A program made the position numbers and the translations under genes. Of a stretch of 64,000 nucleotides of DNA, positions 48,206-59,368 are shown one piece after another. Below the pieces are notes generated by a model. The model made no database searches. It saw nothing but the letters and a program-made list of their open reading frames with translations, and had not been told where the DNA came from. How positions within the stretch are numbered: position 1 is the first letter of the stretch; each line of letters opens with the position of its first letter. Location of the stretch: contig JAKOGH010000005.1 in assembly GCA_024811115.1 (NCBI GenBank), forward strand, positions 434,001 through 498,000. The letters run 5' to 3'. Source of the DNA: Terana coerulea (lineage: Eukaryota; Basidiomycota; Agaricomycetes; Polyporales; Phanerochaetaceae).

Positions 48206-49030
48206 GGGCGACGCGGCTGGGCGGATGGTGGGTAGGCGGGAGAGGCGGGCGATCAAACGGACGGGAATCAGAGGCTGACTGGTTATATAGCGTGCATGAA
48301 ATCCAAACCGGAATCGGAAGAGAGGGGCAGTCGCTCGGCGGGGCAGGAGAATGAACGGGACGGATGGCATTCGGTGCCTCAGTCCAACGCTCAACTGACT
48401 CGGACGTGCTTCTGGGAGTTGCCTTTTAGGTGAGAATCCCCGGATGCCGGACAATTGTAGGCACGCCAAACCACGAACGGAGTCGAACCTCGTCTCCTCC
48501 GCGATACGCGCACTCCCGGCGGTCCCTCTCCAGAGCGCAATCACTGCTGCGACCTCAGAGTCTGCGGGGCTCGGTCCTGGAAGCCCAGGAAGGCCCGCTG
48601 TCCGTCACCAGAGTCAGCAGCACACCAGCAGCCTGGAAACATGTCGCACATACGGATGAGTCAGCTGGCAGCTTCACGAGCTGTGGCAGTGGGCGACCGA
48701 CAAACAAGGTCAAGGACAAGTCCAACACCCGGCGCCTCTCGCCCGACGCAGCCATGGGCGCGTGCATACCTCCCCGAACGGGCAACTTCCGCCCAACGGT
48801 GCGCCACGTCGCCAGGCCGTCACCTGCCGCTGCCGAGCAGCCCGGCGCATCAGCCGCCGCCGTGGCCGCTTGCGCGGGGCCCTCCTGCCTGGCTCGACCC
48901 GCCGAGTCGCTGTCAGACCAACTCACCAAGCCCGCAGTGGCACACCGCCCGAATGAAAAACACACAGTCTCAATGCACATGATAACGCACAGTTTCGAGA
49001 AGCAACACGCTAGCATACAAAGAACCGCGA
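48206..49030. other. Intergenic stretch between the HMG-box and NDUFA13 genes
   Basis: 825 nt, GC-rich, holding the HMG-gene promoter and the NDUFA13 3' end. Open frames on both strands show no recognisable protein. Confidence 0.5.
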
Positions 49031-49706
49031 TCAGAGCACCACAACGCTGTCCGCCGGTCGATACTTCGGGTTGTGGTACACACTCTTCCCGGCCTGCAGC
49101 AATCGATGCGCGCCGCGGGGCGGAAAACAGAACCAAGGGTGCCGTCAGCCAGCGTCCCCGTGTGGCGTGCGCACGCCCGACCGAACGACGTACCTCCCAG
49201 CCCGGGACGTCCTTCATGATCTCCTTCTCGCGCGCGAGCGCCGCCTGCGAGCGGCGGTACGCGTCGCGGTCGCCCTCCGCGAGCATCATGGGCACCAGGT
49301 ACAGGCGCGACCACACCTTCTCGCGCTGCAGCTCCCTAGCAGAACACCGCCGTTAGCCCAGCTGTTCCCCTATACCCCTCCCCATATCGCCAAATCCGGT
49401 GCGCAGGGTGATAAGACCGTATCGTGCGGTCGGATCCACCCACGGTCCCCGAAGAAGCCACGTTCCCCGTCGTGCGGGGGACCGTCCCTGCCCACGTTCT
49501 CCGTCCGCCTGACCCCGAGCCCTCCGCGAAAAGCTTCCAGCTGCGCGCGCACTCACTCACCTTTTCTCGAGGTTGCCCAATCCGATGCGGTAGAAGCCGT
49601 AGGCGCAGACGGCGGTCACGCCGGCGAGGATGACTGCCCCACTCGGTCCGCGGAACGGCAGGTTGCGCTTGTAGCGAATCTGCTCGAACCCGCCCGCGGG
49701 CGGCAT
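49031..49706 (-). CDS. Mitochondrial complex I subunit NDUFA13 (GRIM-19)
   Basis: An accessory subunit of NADH:ubiquinone oxidoreductase in the inner membrane. Three coding exons join in frame. MPPAGGFEQIRYKRNLPFRG is the family start, followed by the single membrane helix AVILAGVTAVCAYGFYRIGL, then NLEKRELQREKVWSRLYLVP, MMLAEGDRDAYRRSQAALAR, EKEIMKDVPGWEAGKSVYHN and the end RPADSVVVL. Length (about 120 residues) is normal. A possible upstream 5' UTR intron ends CTTTGTGCAG just before the chosen ATG. No frame error. Confidence 0.92.
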
Positions 49707-50556
49707 ATCCCTGCACAAAGCGAATTCGCAGTCAGCTTTCGCACTGTCTGGTGACTAGACCATGGAGCAAGGTGCGTACTGTCGGTATGGCGCAGACACT
49801 AGCATTTCCAAAACGAGAGGACATAAGGGTTAGCATTGGACTACGGGCGAAGCGTTGGGACGCACTCTCGCTTCAGTTACACCGAGCCGGAGCTGCGTCA
49901 CTGTTTGGAGCTGAAATGAACGGTAGATGTGTCCCTCTTTGAATAGAGAAGCTGTGGAACCGCCGCAGAGATATGCAGGCGAAGAGGGCAGAGGCGGTCG
50001 GCGGTGCAGAGTGGTAGGCGAGAGCAGTCGCGTTGACGGATTCAGAGCGAAACGGAGCCGGGCGTCTAGCCCATGTGGGCCTCGCGTGGCGATTCTGCGG
50101 GTGGGAACCCCGACTTTGTAGGGCGTATGTATTGGGAGCCTGGAGGCTGTGGAGCGAGGACGGACAGTCGGCAGGTTAGAGTTGGCAAGCGGCAGAGGCG
50201 ATGCGTCTCACGAATGTTACTGGATACGTCGACAATTGGTATGCATGCTCGCCGAATTCCCAGGCATGAAATAAACGGTCTCCTGAACTACAAATGCTTC
50301 CATATTACGATACATTACTAGAACAATGGGCTATTCGTAACCCTGTGTGTGCAAGATGAGGGTGTGGTATTTCCGACGGATGACGCTGCGTGCGTACTTC
50401 CACCCGGGAGATGCCGAGTCTCAAGCCTGGACTTTGTATGGCAGGTTGAAAACTCAACGCCATGACAGCGCCGTCAAGGATGCAATACAGTAAGCCCGGA
50501 CACTAACACCATCCGGGGGCCTGCCCATCATTAGCCGCCGCCCGCCACCTGCCAGC
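49707..50556. other. Divergent intergenic stretch
   Basis: 850 nt between the NDUFA13 start and the INO80F-like start. No gene recognised; it must hold both promoters. Confidence 0.5.
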
Positions 50557-52245
50557 ATGTCCCGCCAGCCCTCTCCTCCCCTGCCACACGCTGCCATGTA
50601 CCACCAAATACCCCTCGCCCCGTCCTCGTCCAAGCAAAAGAACAAGTCCCATGTCCCAGGCATCACCGCCGGCGCGGAGGACGTCAAGTATCAGGCCAAG
50701 TATAAGGAGCTCAAGAAGAAAGTGAAGGAGATCGAGCTCGTGCGTATGCTACTCTCATGCGGTGCGGTGCAGAGACACTGACACTCGTTCGCGCGGGGAC
50801 AGGACAATGACAGGCTCTACCTGAAGCTGCTGCTGGCAAAGAAGAACATTCGTCGCATGAACCTCGAGAGAGCGTGAGCAGTGCCATCCTTTGCTGTCGT
50901 CGAGTCACGACGCTCACCCGCGCTTCGTGGGGCTCTAGGATTCTGTATGAACGTCTCGCGGCGGTGCCGCCGACCCCTGGCCGCCAAAACGCAGAACTGC
51001 CCGCGGAACACGACCCTGTGTTTGCGCCACCCGCGCAGGGGCCCCCGGCGGCGCTGGACGAACACGCGCTGGACGAATACATGCGGAGCAACCCCAACGC
51101 ACGCCTAATCCAAGGGCCAGACGGCCGCGTCGTCGCTATCGAAGACGGCAACGGCGGACGTAGTACTCTCGGGCTCTCAGGCCCCCGCCGCCGCACGGGA
51201 TCCCTGTGCTCCCCGGCTTCCGCCACGAATCAGCCGCAGGATACGACGCGGACCGCCACCTCGCGCCCCTGCAAGTACGCGACGCGCAGCTGGATCCAGC
51301 AGCGAACAATGATCTCGCGGCACACCACCCCTCCCGCGCCGCGTCGAGTCACCACTCGACCACGGCCCTGGCGACGCACGACCGCAGCGCGTCGTCGCAC
51401 CTCGACTCGTACGTAGGCGATGCCGGCCGGCTGGACACCTTCCCGCCGTCGCAGGGTGTGCACAGTCGCAGCTCGAGCCTCTCGGGCGACGGCGCCGCCG
51501 ACGTCCGCGGGCGGCGGCGCGAGCGGCACGACGACGCCGCCGCGGCGCCACACGCGCACACCCAAATACCGTCCCCGAATCTGCCGCCCTCGCCCCATTC
51601 AGTCCACTCCTCGCACTCACCTACGCACAGCCGCGCGCTGCACAACCACCAGCGCATCGGGCCCGGTGTGCACCTCCACCGCGCGGCCGCGCGCGACCCC
51701 GAGGAGCACCGCCAGCTCATGATCGAACGCGAGCGGGAGCGGGAGCGCGAGACCGAGCGTGCGGCCGCGCTGCGCGAGCGGCTGCTGCTCGAGGAGGAGG
51801 AGCTCCGCCAGGCGGTGCCCGTGCCCTGGCCGCAGGACGCGCTCGCACGGCCCCGCGGCCGTTCGCGCTCCGGCTCGCCGCCGTCCCGCGGCTCGTCGTC
51901 CGAGCGCGGCGGCGCCCCCGCCCGCGCGTCCTCGGCACACGTCGCGTACCTGCTCAACGAGCGCGACGCGCCCTACGGCGCACGCGCGTACCCCGCGGAG
52001 TACCGCGGCGATGCCGCCGGCGCGCGCAAGCGGTCGCGGCACGACATGGAGATGGAGGTGGACGACGAGGGCGGCGAGCTGCGTGCGCCGCACGGCGCGG
52101 CCCGCTCTGCGCACTCGCCTGGTCCCGATTCGTACCGTGTGTCCCAGGAGCGCAGGGGCCCCGGCGGGGCCACTCGGATGACGAGGACGTGCCACGTCTG
52201 CACACGTCCTCCATACGTGATGAGAAGATGGACCAGGACGACTAG
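50557..52245 (+). CDS. Coiled-coil protein with an INO80F-like N-terminal segment
   Basis: Three exons: MSRQPSPPLPHAAMYHQIPL to KELKKKVKEIEL, then DNDRLYLKLLLAKKNIRRMN, then ILYERLAAVPPTP. The segment KYKELKKKVKEIELDNDRLY resembles the conserved coiled coil of INO80 chromatin-remodelling subunit F (TFPT-like); this assignment is tentative. The remainder is disordered, His/Ser/Arg-rich, with a charged helix (MIERERERERETERAAALRE) and a possible NLS (GARKRSRHDMEMEV). Two frame faults: the C5 run at 51182-51186 (one short) and the GGGGCC at 52166-52171 (one short). With the second corrected, the protein ends in an acidic tail, SDDEDVPRLHTSSIRDEKMD, at 52245; as sequenced it reads on to 52345 into a hydrophobic tail that I consider an artefact. 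Confidence 0.65.
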
Positions 52246-52782
52246 GAAGCGTATGTTGGGTTCTGTCGTGTTGTTGTTGCTCTTGTATGGTATCTTGGTG
52301 TTCCGTGTATGTTATCAGTATTGTTCTCTTGACATGTATCCGTAAAATGTCCCAATGCGACGGACCAAATACCCTCATGGAGGATACATTTGTGGTCCTT
52401 CTTTCAGGCTACTTTGTACGGCATAGACCGGTCTGCGCAGCCCACTTATGTCTAAACTCGTACGCCTGCATTTCCCGACAGCTGTCGATCAACTGTGCCC
52501 CGGGCTTTGGATCTCTAAAACCCTCGGTGGAGCAGATCCATTCCTCGTAAGCACACGAACCTACGACACACATGTGAATAATATGATAGAAGTCGAGCTG
52601 TGCAGCTTGTTCGCAATCAAGTTACGTGGATGGAACACGCGGTGTATTAGGGTACGAGTCACCGTACGGGTATAACGAGACATTATGAGTCGAGTGTCCG
52701 CATCCGAATGCGCTGCGGGAGGAGCCCCGCGAAGCTTGTCAAACGTATAGGGGCTGGTGGCGCCCCCTTGCGCCCTCGCCCG
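52246..52782. other. Convergent intergenic stretch
   Basis: 537 nt, AT-richer than its neighbours, between the stops of two convergent genes. Consistent with 3' untranslated sequence. Confidence 0.55.
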
Positions 52783-53551
52783 CTACACATCCCACGCAAC
52801 GGTCGACCGCTCCGCCGACACCCGGTAGAGGCTCCCGGGCGGGGCGGCGGCGCCGCGGAGTTCGCGCCAGAGGGCGGCCTGGCGCGCCTCGCGCCGGCCG
52901 GGCAGCAGCAGGTCCGCGAGCACGTCGTCCTCCGCGGACGGCGCCGCGCGGCGCGCGCGCTCGCACTGCTCGATCGCGTCGAGCAGGTCCTCCGCGTCGA
53001 CGCGCGCCGTCGGCGCCTGCGCGTCGAGCACGACGTCCATCACCGACAGCCGCTTCCCGCGCCCGCGCGACGCCAGCTGCGCAGCCGCCATCGCGCGCTC
53101 GATGTACTCCCGCGGCGACGCCTGTGTCAGTGCCACACGCCGCGCCGCGGCCTTGGTGTCCTGGGCGCCGGGGCGCGGAGGCGGTGGGTCTCGGGGAGAT
53201 TCGTGTCGTCGTGGCCAGACCCTGAGGTGCTAGCACGCTCTCTGACACCGTTCGTTTGCCGCCTACGCGCGGCGGCTGCGCGAGGCGTACCGCTGGACGA
53301 TCCTGGCGAAAGACGGGTCGCTGACCCACGGGCGCTCCGACGCACAACAGGACCCGCCTCCTTCGGCGCTGCGCTAGGGCTGCAATGTGAAGTGAGACCA
53401 CACCTTCGGAGCGACAGGCAAGAGACGCGTACTGTATTGTATTGCTCGGTCCGTGCAGGCCTCCAAAGTCGCTTGGGTTGATGAGAGCGAAAAGGTTCAT
53501 GATGGTTGTGTGACGAGTCGTGGAGGGCGTAGAGAGCGTCGGCGACGCCAT
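52783..53551 (-). CDS. Unidentified small protein, exon structure uncertain
   Basis: I do not recognise this protein. A plausible start is MASPTLSTPSTTRHTTIMNL (or the inner MNLFALINPSDFGGLHGPSN). The C-terminal 110 residues look coding: ASPREYIERAMAAAQLASRG, KRLSVMDVVLDAQAP, DAEDLLDAIEQCERARRAAP and ADLLLPGRREARQAALWREL, predicted helical. Between these parts, SERPWVSDPSFARIVQRYAS looks protein-like but lies in a frame that no GT-AG splice I can find joins to both flanks, so another base error is possible. A donor at CGC|GTAGGC and acceptor at CCCAG|GACACC would link a different frame. The gene is very GC-rich. Confidence 0.4.
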
Positions 53552-54661
53552 GTTTTATGCAGCCGTCGCATTGCGATCGCGACCGACGCCAGCGAGCCAA
53601 CCGCCAAACGTGAGGCTGTCCGCGCGGCGGCACGCGTCGCACAGCCGCCGTCGAAAGCGGCAAGCGTGGGCCTCTACTGCTTCCGCCCGCGGATGCAATC
53701 TCGATCCCCTGCTGCAGGGCTCTGGTTGGGATCTCCTGCGCACGCGCGCGATGGTGCGGCGCAGAGCAGCAGCACGGCGGCTGGGCGATCGGGGCGCCGT
53801 CGCCGGGCTGTCCGCCTGATAGGGGCCCCGGGGACACACTGCAGCGTTCGTCGACGCGCGCGTCCCTGCGTGCGCCTCCGTCCGGCCCGACACTCTATCG
53901 CGGATGGCAATCCTCGCCACTAGACCGCGCTCGGGAAAACGAGAGTGCAAAACTCGGGGTGCAATCGTCTCGCGAATGCGAAACCGGTCTGAGTTCCTGC
54001 AGATGGCCCAAGAATAGGGCTGTTAGCCAAACACTGTTAGAACGATAATCCCCAGAGGCTATGCCGGATGAGCAAGCAATCCGCTGCGTCTCGCCGCCCA
54101 ACAGTCGCCCTTGCTCTCCGTGATGGCTGCAGCGATCCGTTAAGGTGGGCGCTTTTTAGGCGGGAGTTGCAGAGCCTCGAGGCAGGCGAAGGCCCAGCTC
54201 GTCAACGTGTGAGCCACTGGTGGGAAAATCCCCGCTGCGTCATACAGGCAGGGAGAACATGGCCGGTCATCAATCTCGCATGAGAAAGCCAGATACCCGC
54301 GGCACGTCTGCGGAGCCAGCACCCCGCCCGAGGACGCCCCCAGGCAGTCCTCGCCCAGCGCCGCGCAACGCACCCGCAAACGTGCCACAACACCAACCCC
54401 AACTGGCACAGTCCAACAAGGTTCCATCTCCGCGCCGTGGTGGCACTTGGTGGCACAACACGAGGATACCAACCTACGTCGGGACCTTTGGGACCTCTTC
54501 GGCTTCGTGCGCTCCGCAGGGCAGGGCACAGGGCAAGAACCCAGAGCTTGCATATTTGGCCCAAGTTATCTACACAGACCATCGATAGAGTGCATTCCCA
54601 GTCTACGCTCGGCTGCCGTCCTGGCGCGCCAGACATCCCCCGCCTCTCGAGCCCAGCGCGG
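53552..54661. other. GC-rich intergenic stretch
   Basis: 1.1 kb with many overlapping open frames on both strands, as expected from its base composition. None shows a domain, signal peptide or splice pattern that I can defend. Confidence 0.45.
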
Positions 54662-55753
<1,092 letters not shown>

Positions 55754-55993
55754 GGTGGCGGAGAAAAGAGCGTCGTCGTCGTCGTGCGCAGCGGCACCCG
55801 GAGGGAAGAGTGGAATGTGCTCGACAGCGACGGGCCTGCACTGAACCTCGGTGACGCTGGCGGGGGATGCCGGGAAAGGCTCCATCGAGCCAATCAGAGC
55901 CGCCGGAGTTGACATCAATCCTCAGCGCAAGCGCGCGACTCTCCCTCCGCTGCTTTCAGTTCCAGCTTTCAGCATCGCCCACGCCCGACCGCC

Positions 55994-56533
55994 ATGTCTG
56001 GCAGCACAGCAGCAACCAAAAAGGCCAAGTTGCCGCAGTTAACGCCTCAAGGTATGTGAAAACGCGGAATATATAGTATATATTGGCCAATGAACGCTAG
56101 AGGTTCAACAGAATTACTCTCGGTTCCAGAATGACCTGCAGACTCTTGCGAACAAGATCGGTGAACTCGAGCAGGAAGCGGAAGAGCACACGTACGTATA
56201 CAGTGCTTGTATGCCTGCCTTCACTAACTTACCACCGCTTGCAGATTGGTTTTGACCACGCTTGGCGAAGCACTGGAGGCCGAGCCGGATCGCAAGTGCT
56301 TCAGGCTTGTCGGCGGCGTGCTGGTCGAGCGCACAGTCAAGGACGTGGTACCTGCACTGGAGACGAATCGGAGTGGGGTGCGTCATACCTTTCCCTTTTA
56401 CCGTCTCCGCGATCTAACTTGCGCACAGATCCAGAAGGTGATCTCGAATCTAGCAGAACAGTACAAGGGCAAGGAGTCCGACTTTGAGTCGTTCAAGAAG
56501 GATTATCATGTGCGGCCCGCAGCCGTTGCCTGA
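55994..56533 (+). CDS. GIM4: Prefoldin subunit 2
   Basis: Part of the hexameric prefoldin chaperone that delivers unfolded actin and tubulin to the TRiC/CCT chaperonin. Four exons join in frame. The protein (about 127 residues) starts MSGSTAATKKAKLPQLTPQE, followed by the first helix VQQNYSRFQNDLQTLANKIG, ELEQEAEEHTLVLTTLGEAL, the beta-hairpin DRKCFRLVGGVLVERTVKDV and the second helix IQKVISNLAEQYKGKESDFE. It ends YHVRPAAVA. No frame error. Confidence 0.94.
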
Positions 56534-56858
56534 AGTGCATATATGCACCCTCATGCTCAGGTTGTCAGTAACTCAAGTATGTCCCCTCAGCACGAATACA
56601 AACTACACAGCACGACCTTACTAACGATATTTCATTAGATGTATACACAACTATTTTCGTGAAAAAGTTCATAAATGATCCTCAAATGCACCTTCTGAAA
56701 CTCGCCCTCTCCACGAATCTCAATATCGTGTTCTGAATCTCCCCTTCTGAGAGGTTGTTTGCGCACGTTTGGGACACGTGCGACACGGTTTAGATAGAGT
56801 CGATCAACGTCCTGGTCTCCTTTCTTCATCGATAGTCGTTTTCAACCTCCATCACGGC
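56534..56858. other. Intergenic stretch between prefoldin 2 and the RBR ligase
   Basis: 325 nt. AT-rich first half (prefoldin 3' end), then the RBR promoter. Nothing else seen. Confidence 0.55.
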
Positions 56859-59229
56859 ATGGGCAAGGCTAACTCTGAGCTGTTCGAAAGGCTCCTGCGT
56901 GGCGAGACAGAGCATGTTGTGTCCCACCGCGGCAGGAGCCAGTATAGCGCCGAAGGCAGCGGCGCATCTGCCTGTGGACTGGCTGCGCTGAACTGCGCGC
57001 GACTCGTCCTCCAACTCGAACGGGACGGCGTATTGGGCAAGGAGATTATTCGGAAGGTGCTGCAACGCGAGTTCACGGAGGTGAGCTATCGATTCTACGC
57101 GGCATTCTGTTGATGGGACGGAGGCGAGCGTTTTTGCAGGACGTACTTGGCATCTGCTTGCAATGGGCGAGCTCTGGACATCTGGACGTAGAAGATATAT
57201 ACGCTGCACCCATTTTCGCCCAAAGCCTCTCACTTGAATGGTCCGACTACGAGCAGCCTGGCTTTCATCAATTCAAAGGAATGCTGGAGTAAGTCTTCGG
57301 GGCTCCCAAATCCTCGTCCTGTGGTTGACATTGTTTCAGACGTCTTCAGCAGTCGAGCGAACGATCCGCAGTACTAGTTATCACTCGACCACCTGAAATC
57401 CTCTGCGTCCTTGAAACTCGCGGTTGAAGAGCAGGCCATCTTCGTCACATTCGATTCTCATCCGAGAAAGAAGCACCCGGACGGTGCCGCCTTCATCTTC
57501 CACCCGTCCCTCGACGCGGCAGCAACCTATCTGAGCGACCTCCTGCAATTCGACCCGCACCTCCTCGCGGACCCGAATCTGCACTGGCAAGCACAGCTGC
57601 TCGCGCACTGCTCGGCCCACATGTTCGTCGCCCGCGACATACCGGCGTCCCCGTCGGACCTGCGCGAGCTCCTCCTGGGCGCGAGCCTGGAGATGCTGAA
57701 GCTGAAGGCGCAAGTGGCGGAGCTGGCGTCCAGGATGCGGGCGCTCGACGCGGACAACAGGCATGTGACGGAAGAGAACGCCGAGCTGGAGGCGAAGGTC
57801 CAGGATTTGCAGGAGGAGAACCGGCGATTGGTTCGCAAGTCGGCGTTCCCGACCCATCCCGTGAACGGTGTCTCGTCCTTCGGACCATCCGCGAACGGCG
57901 ACGGTGCAGGGCCGTCGAAGCTCGCCGGGAAATCTGCCCAAGTCAAGCAAGCCCCTCTCCCGGTAGCCAACGGTGCTTCGCAGGCTCCCGCGAAGGGCCA
58001 CCTCGTCTGGAAGACGACGGAAGAATACGACGAAGACGACGCCGTGTTCGCGACGCGCATCGAGCTCGAGTGGCGCCACCAGGTCGAGGACCCCGCGAGC
58101 CTGTTCTTCGCGCGCGCCCAGCAGCAGCAGTTCGAGGACGAGGACCGCGCGCTCCGCGAACAGTTCGCCGCGCTACAGGCGGCGGCGCCGGTGACGTTCC
58201 GGTGCGGGATCTGCTTGGAGGAGGAGACGGAGTTCATGGTCGCCCAAATCGACCCGTGCGGCCACAAATTCTGCAGGTGCGCGCCGCGCCCCGATAGAAA
58301 AACGCTGCGTAAGATCGAAGGCTGACGTTGCGACTCTGCAGAGACTGCGTCCTTTCGTACCTGCGGTCGAAGCTCGGCGAACATCGCTTCCCCGTCCTCT
58401 GTCCCACATGCGCCGCCGATAGGGGCTCTGGCGACCCTGGGAGTGCGTATTCATCCCTCCCCTATCTTCTATCCTTTTCCGTGCTCAGAGACGTCGCGCA
58501 GCTGTCAGCAGCGTCATGGCGCAGTCGGTCGGGCTGAACGAGGCGGAGTACGCGGTGTTCACCGAGCTGGAGCTCGCGTCGTTCTCTGTGCTGCTCCACT
58601 GCCGCAAGTCCGTGATATTCCCTATACGTCGTCCGTGGAAAATCTCACCCGCGGGTCTGTAGGTGCGAGCAGGCGGTCTTCGTCGATAAAGACGAATACA
58701 ACGAGCAGAAGGTGATCGTTTGTCCACTCCGGGGCTGCAACTTCATGTGGTGCAAAGCTTGCTCGCGCTCCATTGAGATAGGCGGACCCCCGCACTCGTG
58801 CGATGGGTCATCTGAGTTGAACCATCTCATGGGGCAAGAAGGGTGGAAGAACTGCCCAGGTATGTGTCTTTACCGATGCAAATGAGACATCTCCGGCTGA
58901 CCCGTGATAATCCAGGTTGTACATCCCCGATCTTGAAGATTGACGGCTGCAACCACATGACGGTGAGCCCGACGCTGTGCGCTGATGCCCATGGTGACTA
59001 ATAGCTACTCTTAGTGCATAGCCCCTGGGTGTAACACGTAAGTCGAACCCCCTTGCATATTGCACTCGAGTGACCTCAATTCGCATCTAGGCACTTTTGT
59101 TATCTGTGTGGTGAAATTATCGTGCAATCCGTCCGAAGGCAAGACATTCGCACCGCGGTCTCCAACCACTACACCAGGTGCCGCTTGATTGACGTCCCAG
59201 ACGAAATTCTTCCTTACCGTCGCCACTGA
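56859..59229 (+). CDS. RBR (RING1-IBR-RING2) E3 ubiquitin ligase
   Basis: RBR ligases form a ubiquitin thioester on a RING2 cysteine. The start is MGKANSELFERLLRGETEHV. The N-terminal third has no known domain. A coiled coil follows (SLEMLKLKAQVAELASRMRA, ENAELEAKVQDLQEENRRL). RING1 is CGICLEEETEF, DPCGHKFCRDC and LCPTC. The IBR has CRKCEQAVFVDKDEY, VCPLRGCNFMWCKACSRS and HSC. RING2 is CPGCTSPILKIDGCNHMTC with CNTHFCYLCGE; the Cys after HMT is the probable catalytic residue. Exons from the coiled coil to the end join in frame, including the acceptor GTCGCGCAG near 58500. Near 57374-57385 one extra base separates QQSSERSAV from SLDHLKSSASLKLAVEEQ. Substrates are unknown. Confidence 0.85.
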
Positions 59230-59368
59230 GCTCTACGTCACACGTCGCGAATATGTATCGTATCACAAGATAGAGAGTTCAATAAGAGCGATTCGACTGT
59301 TGGTACATGAGAGTAACTGCGATGCGTCAAGAAGTTATCGGATGGAGTATTTGTCGATCTACGAGCAA

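Noticed and set aside
52138..52345. Hydrophobic C-terminal tail (VVLLLLLYGILVF) on the INO80F-like protein
   Set aside because: It appears only if the GGGGCC at 52166-52171 is accepted; the alternative frame gives a typical acidic end and an earlier stop, so a membrane anchor is probably an artefact.
51617..52378. 253-codon minus-strand open frame
   Set aside because: Shadow of the GC-rich plus-strand gene; Arg/Ala/Gly-rich translation without features.
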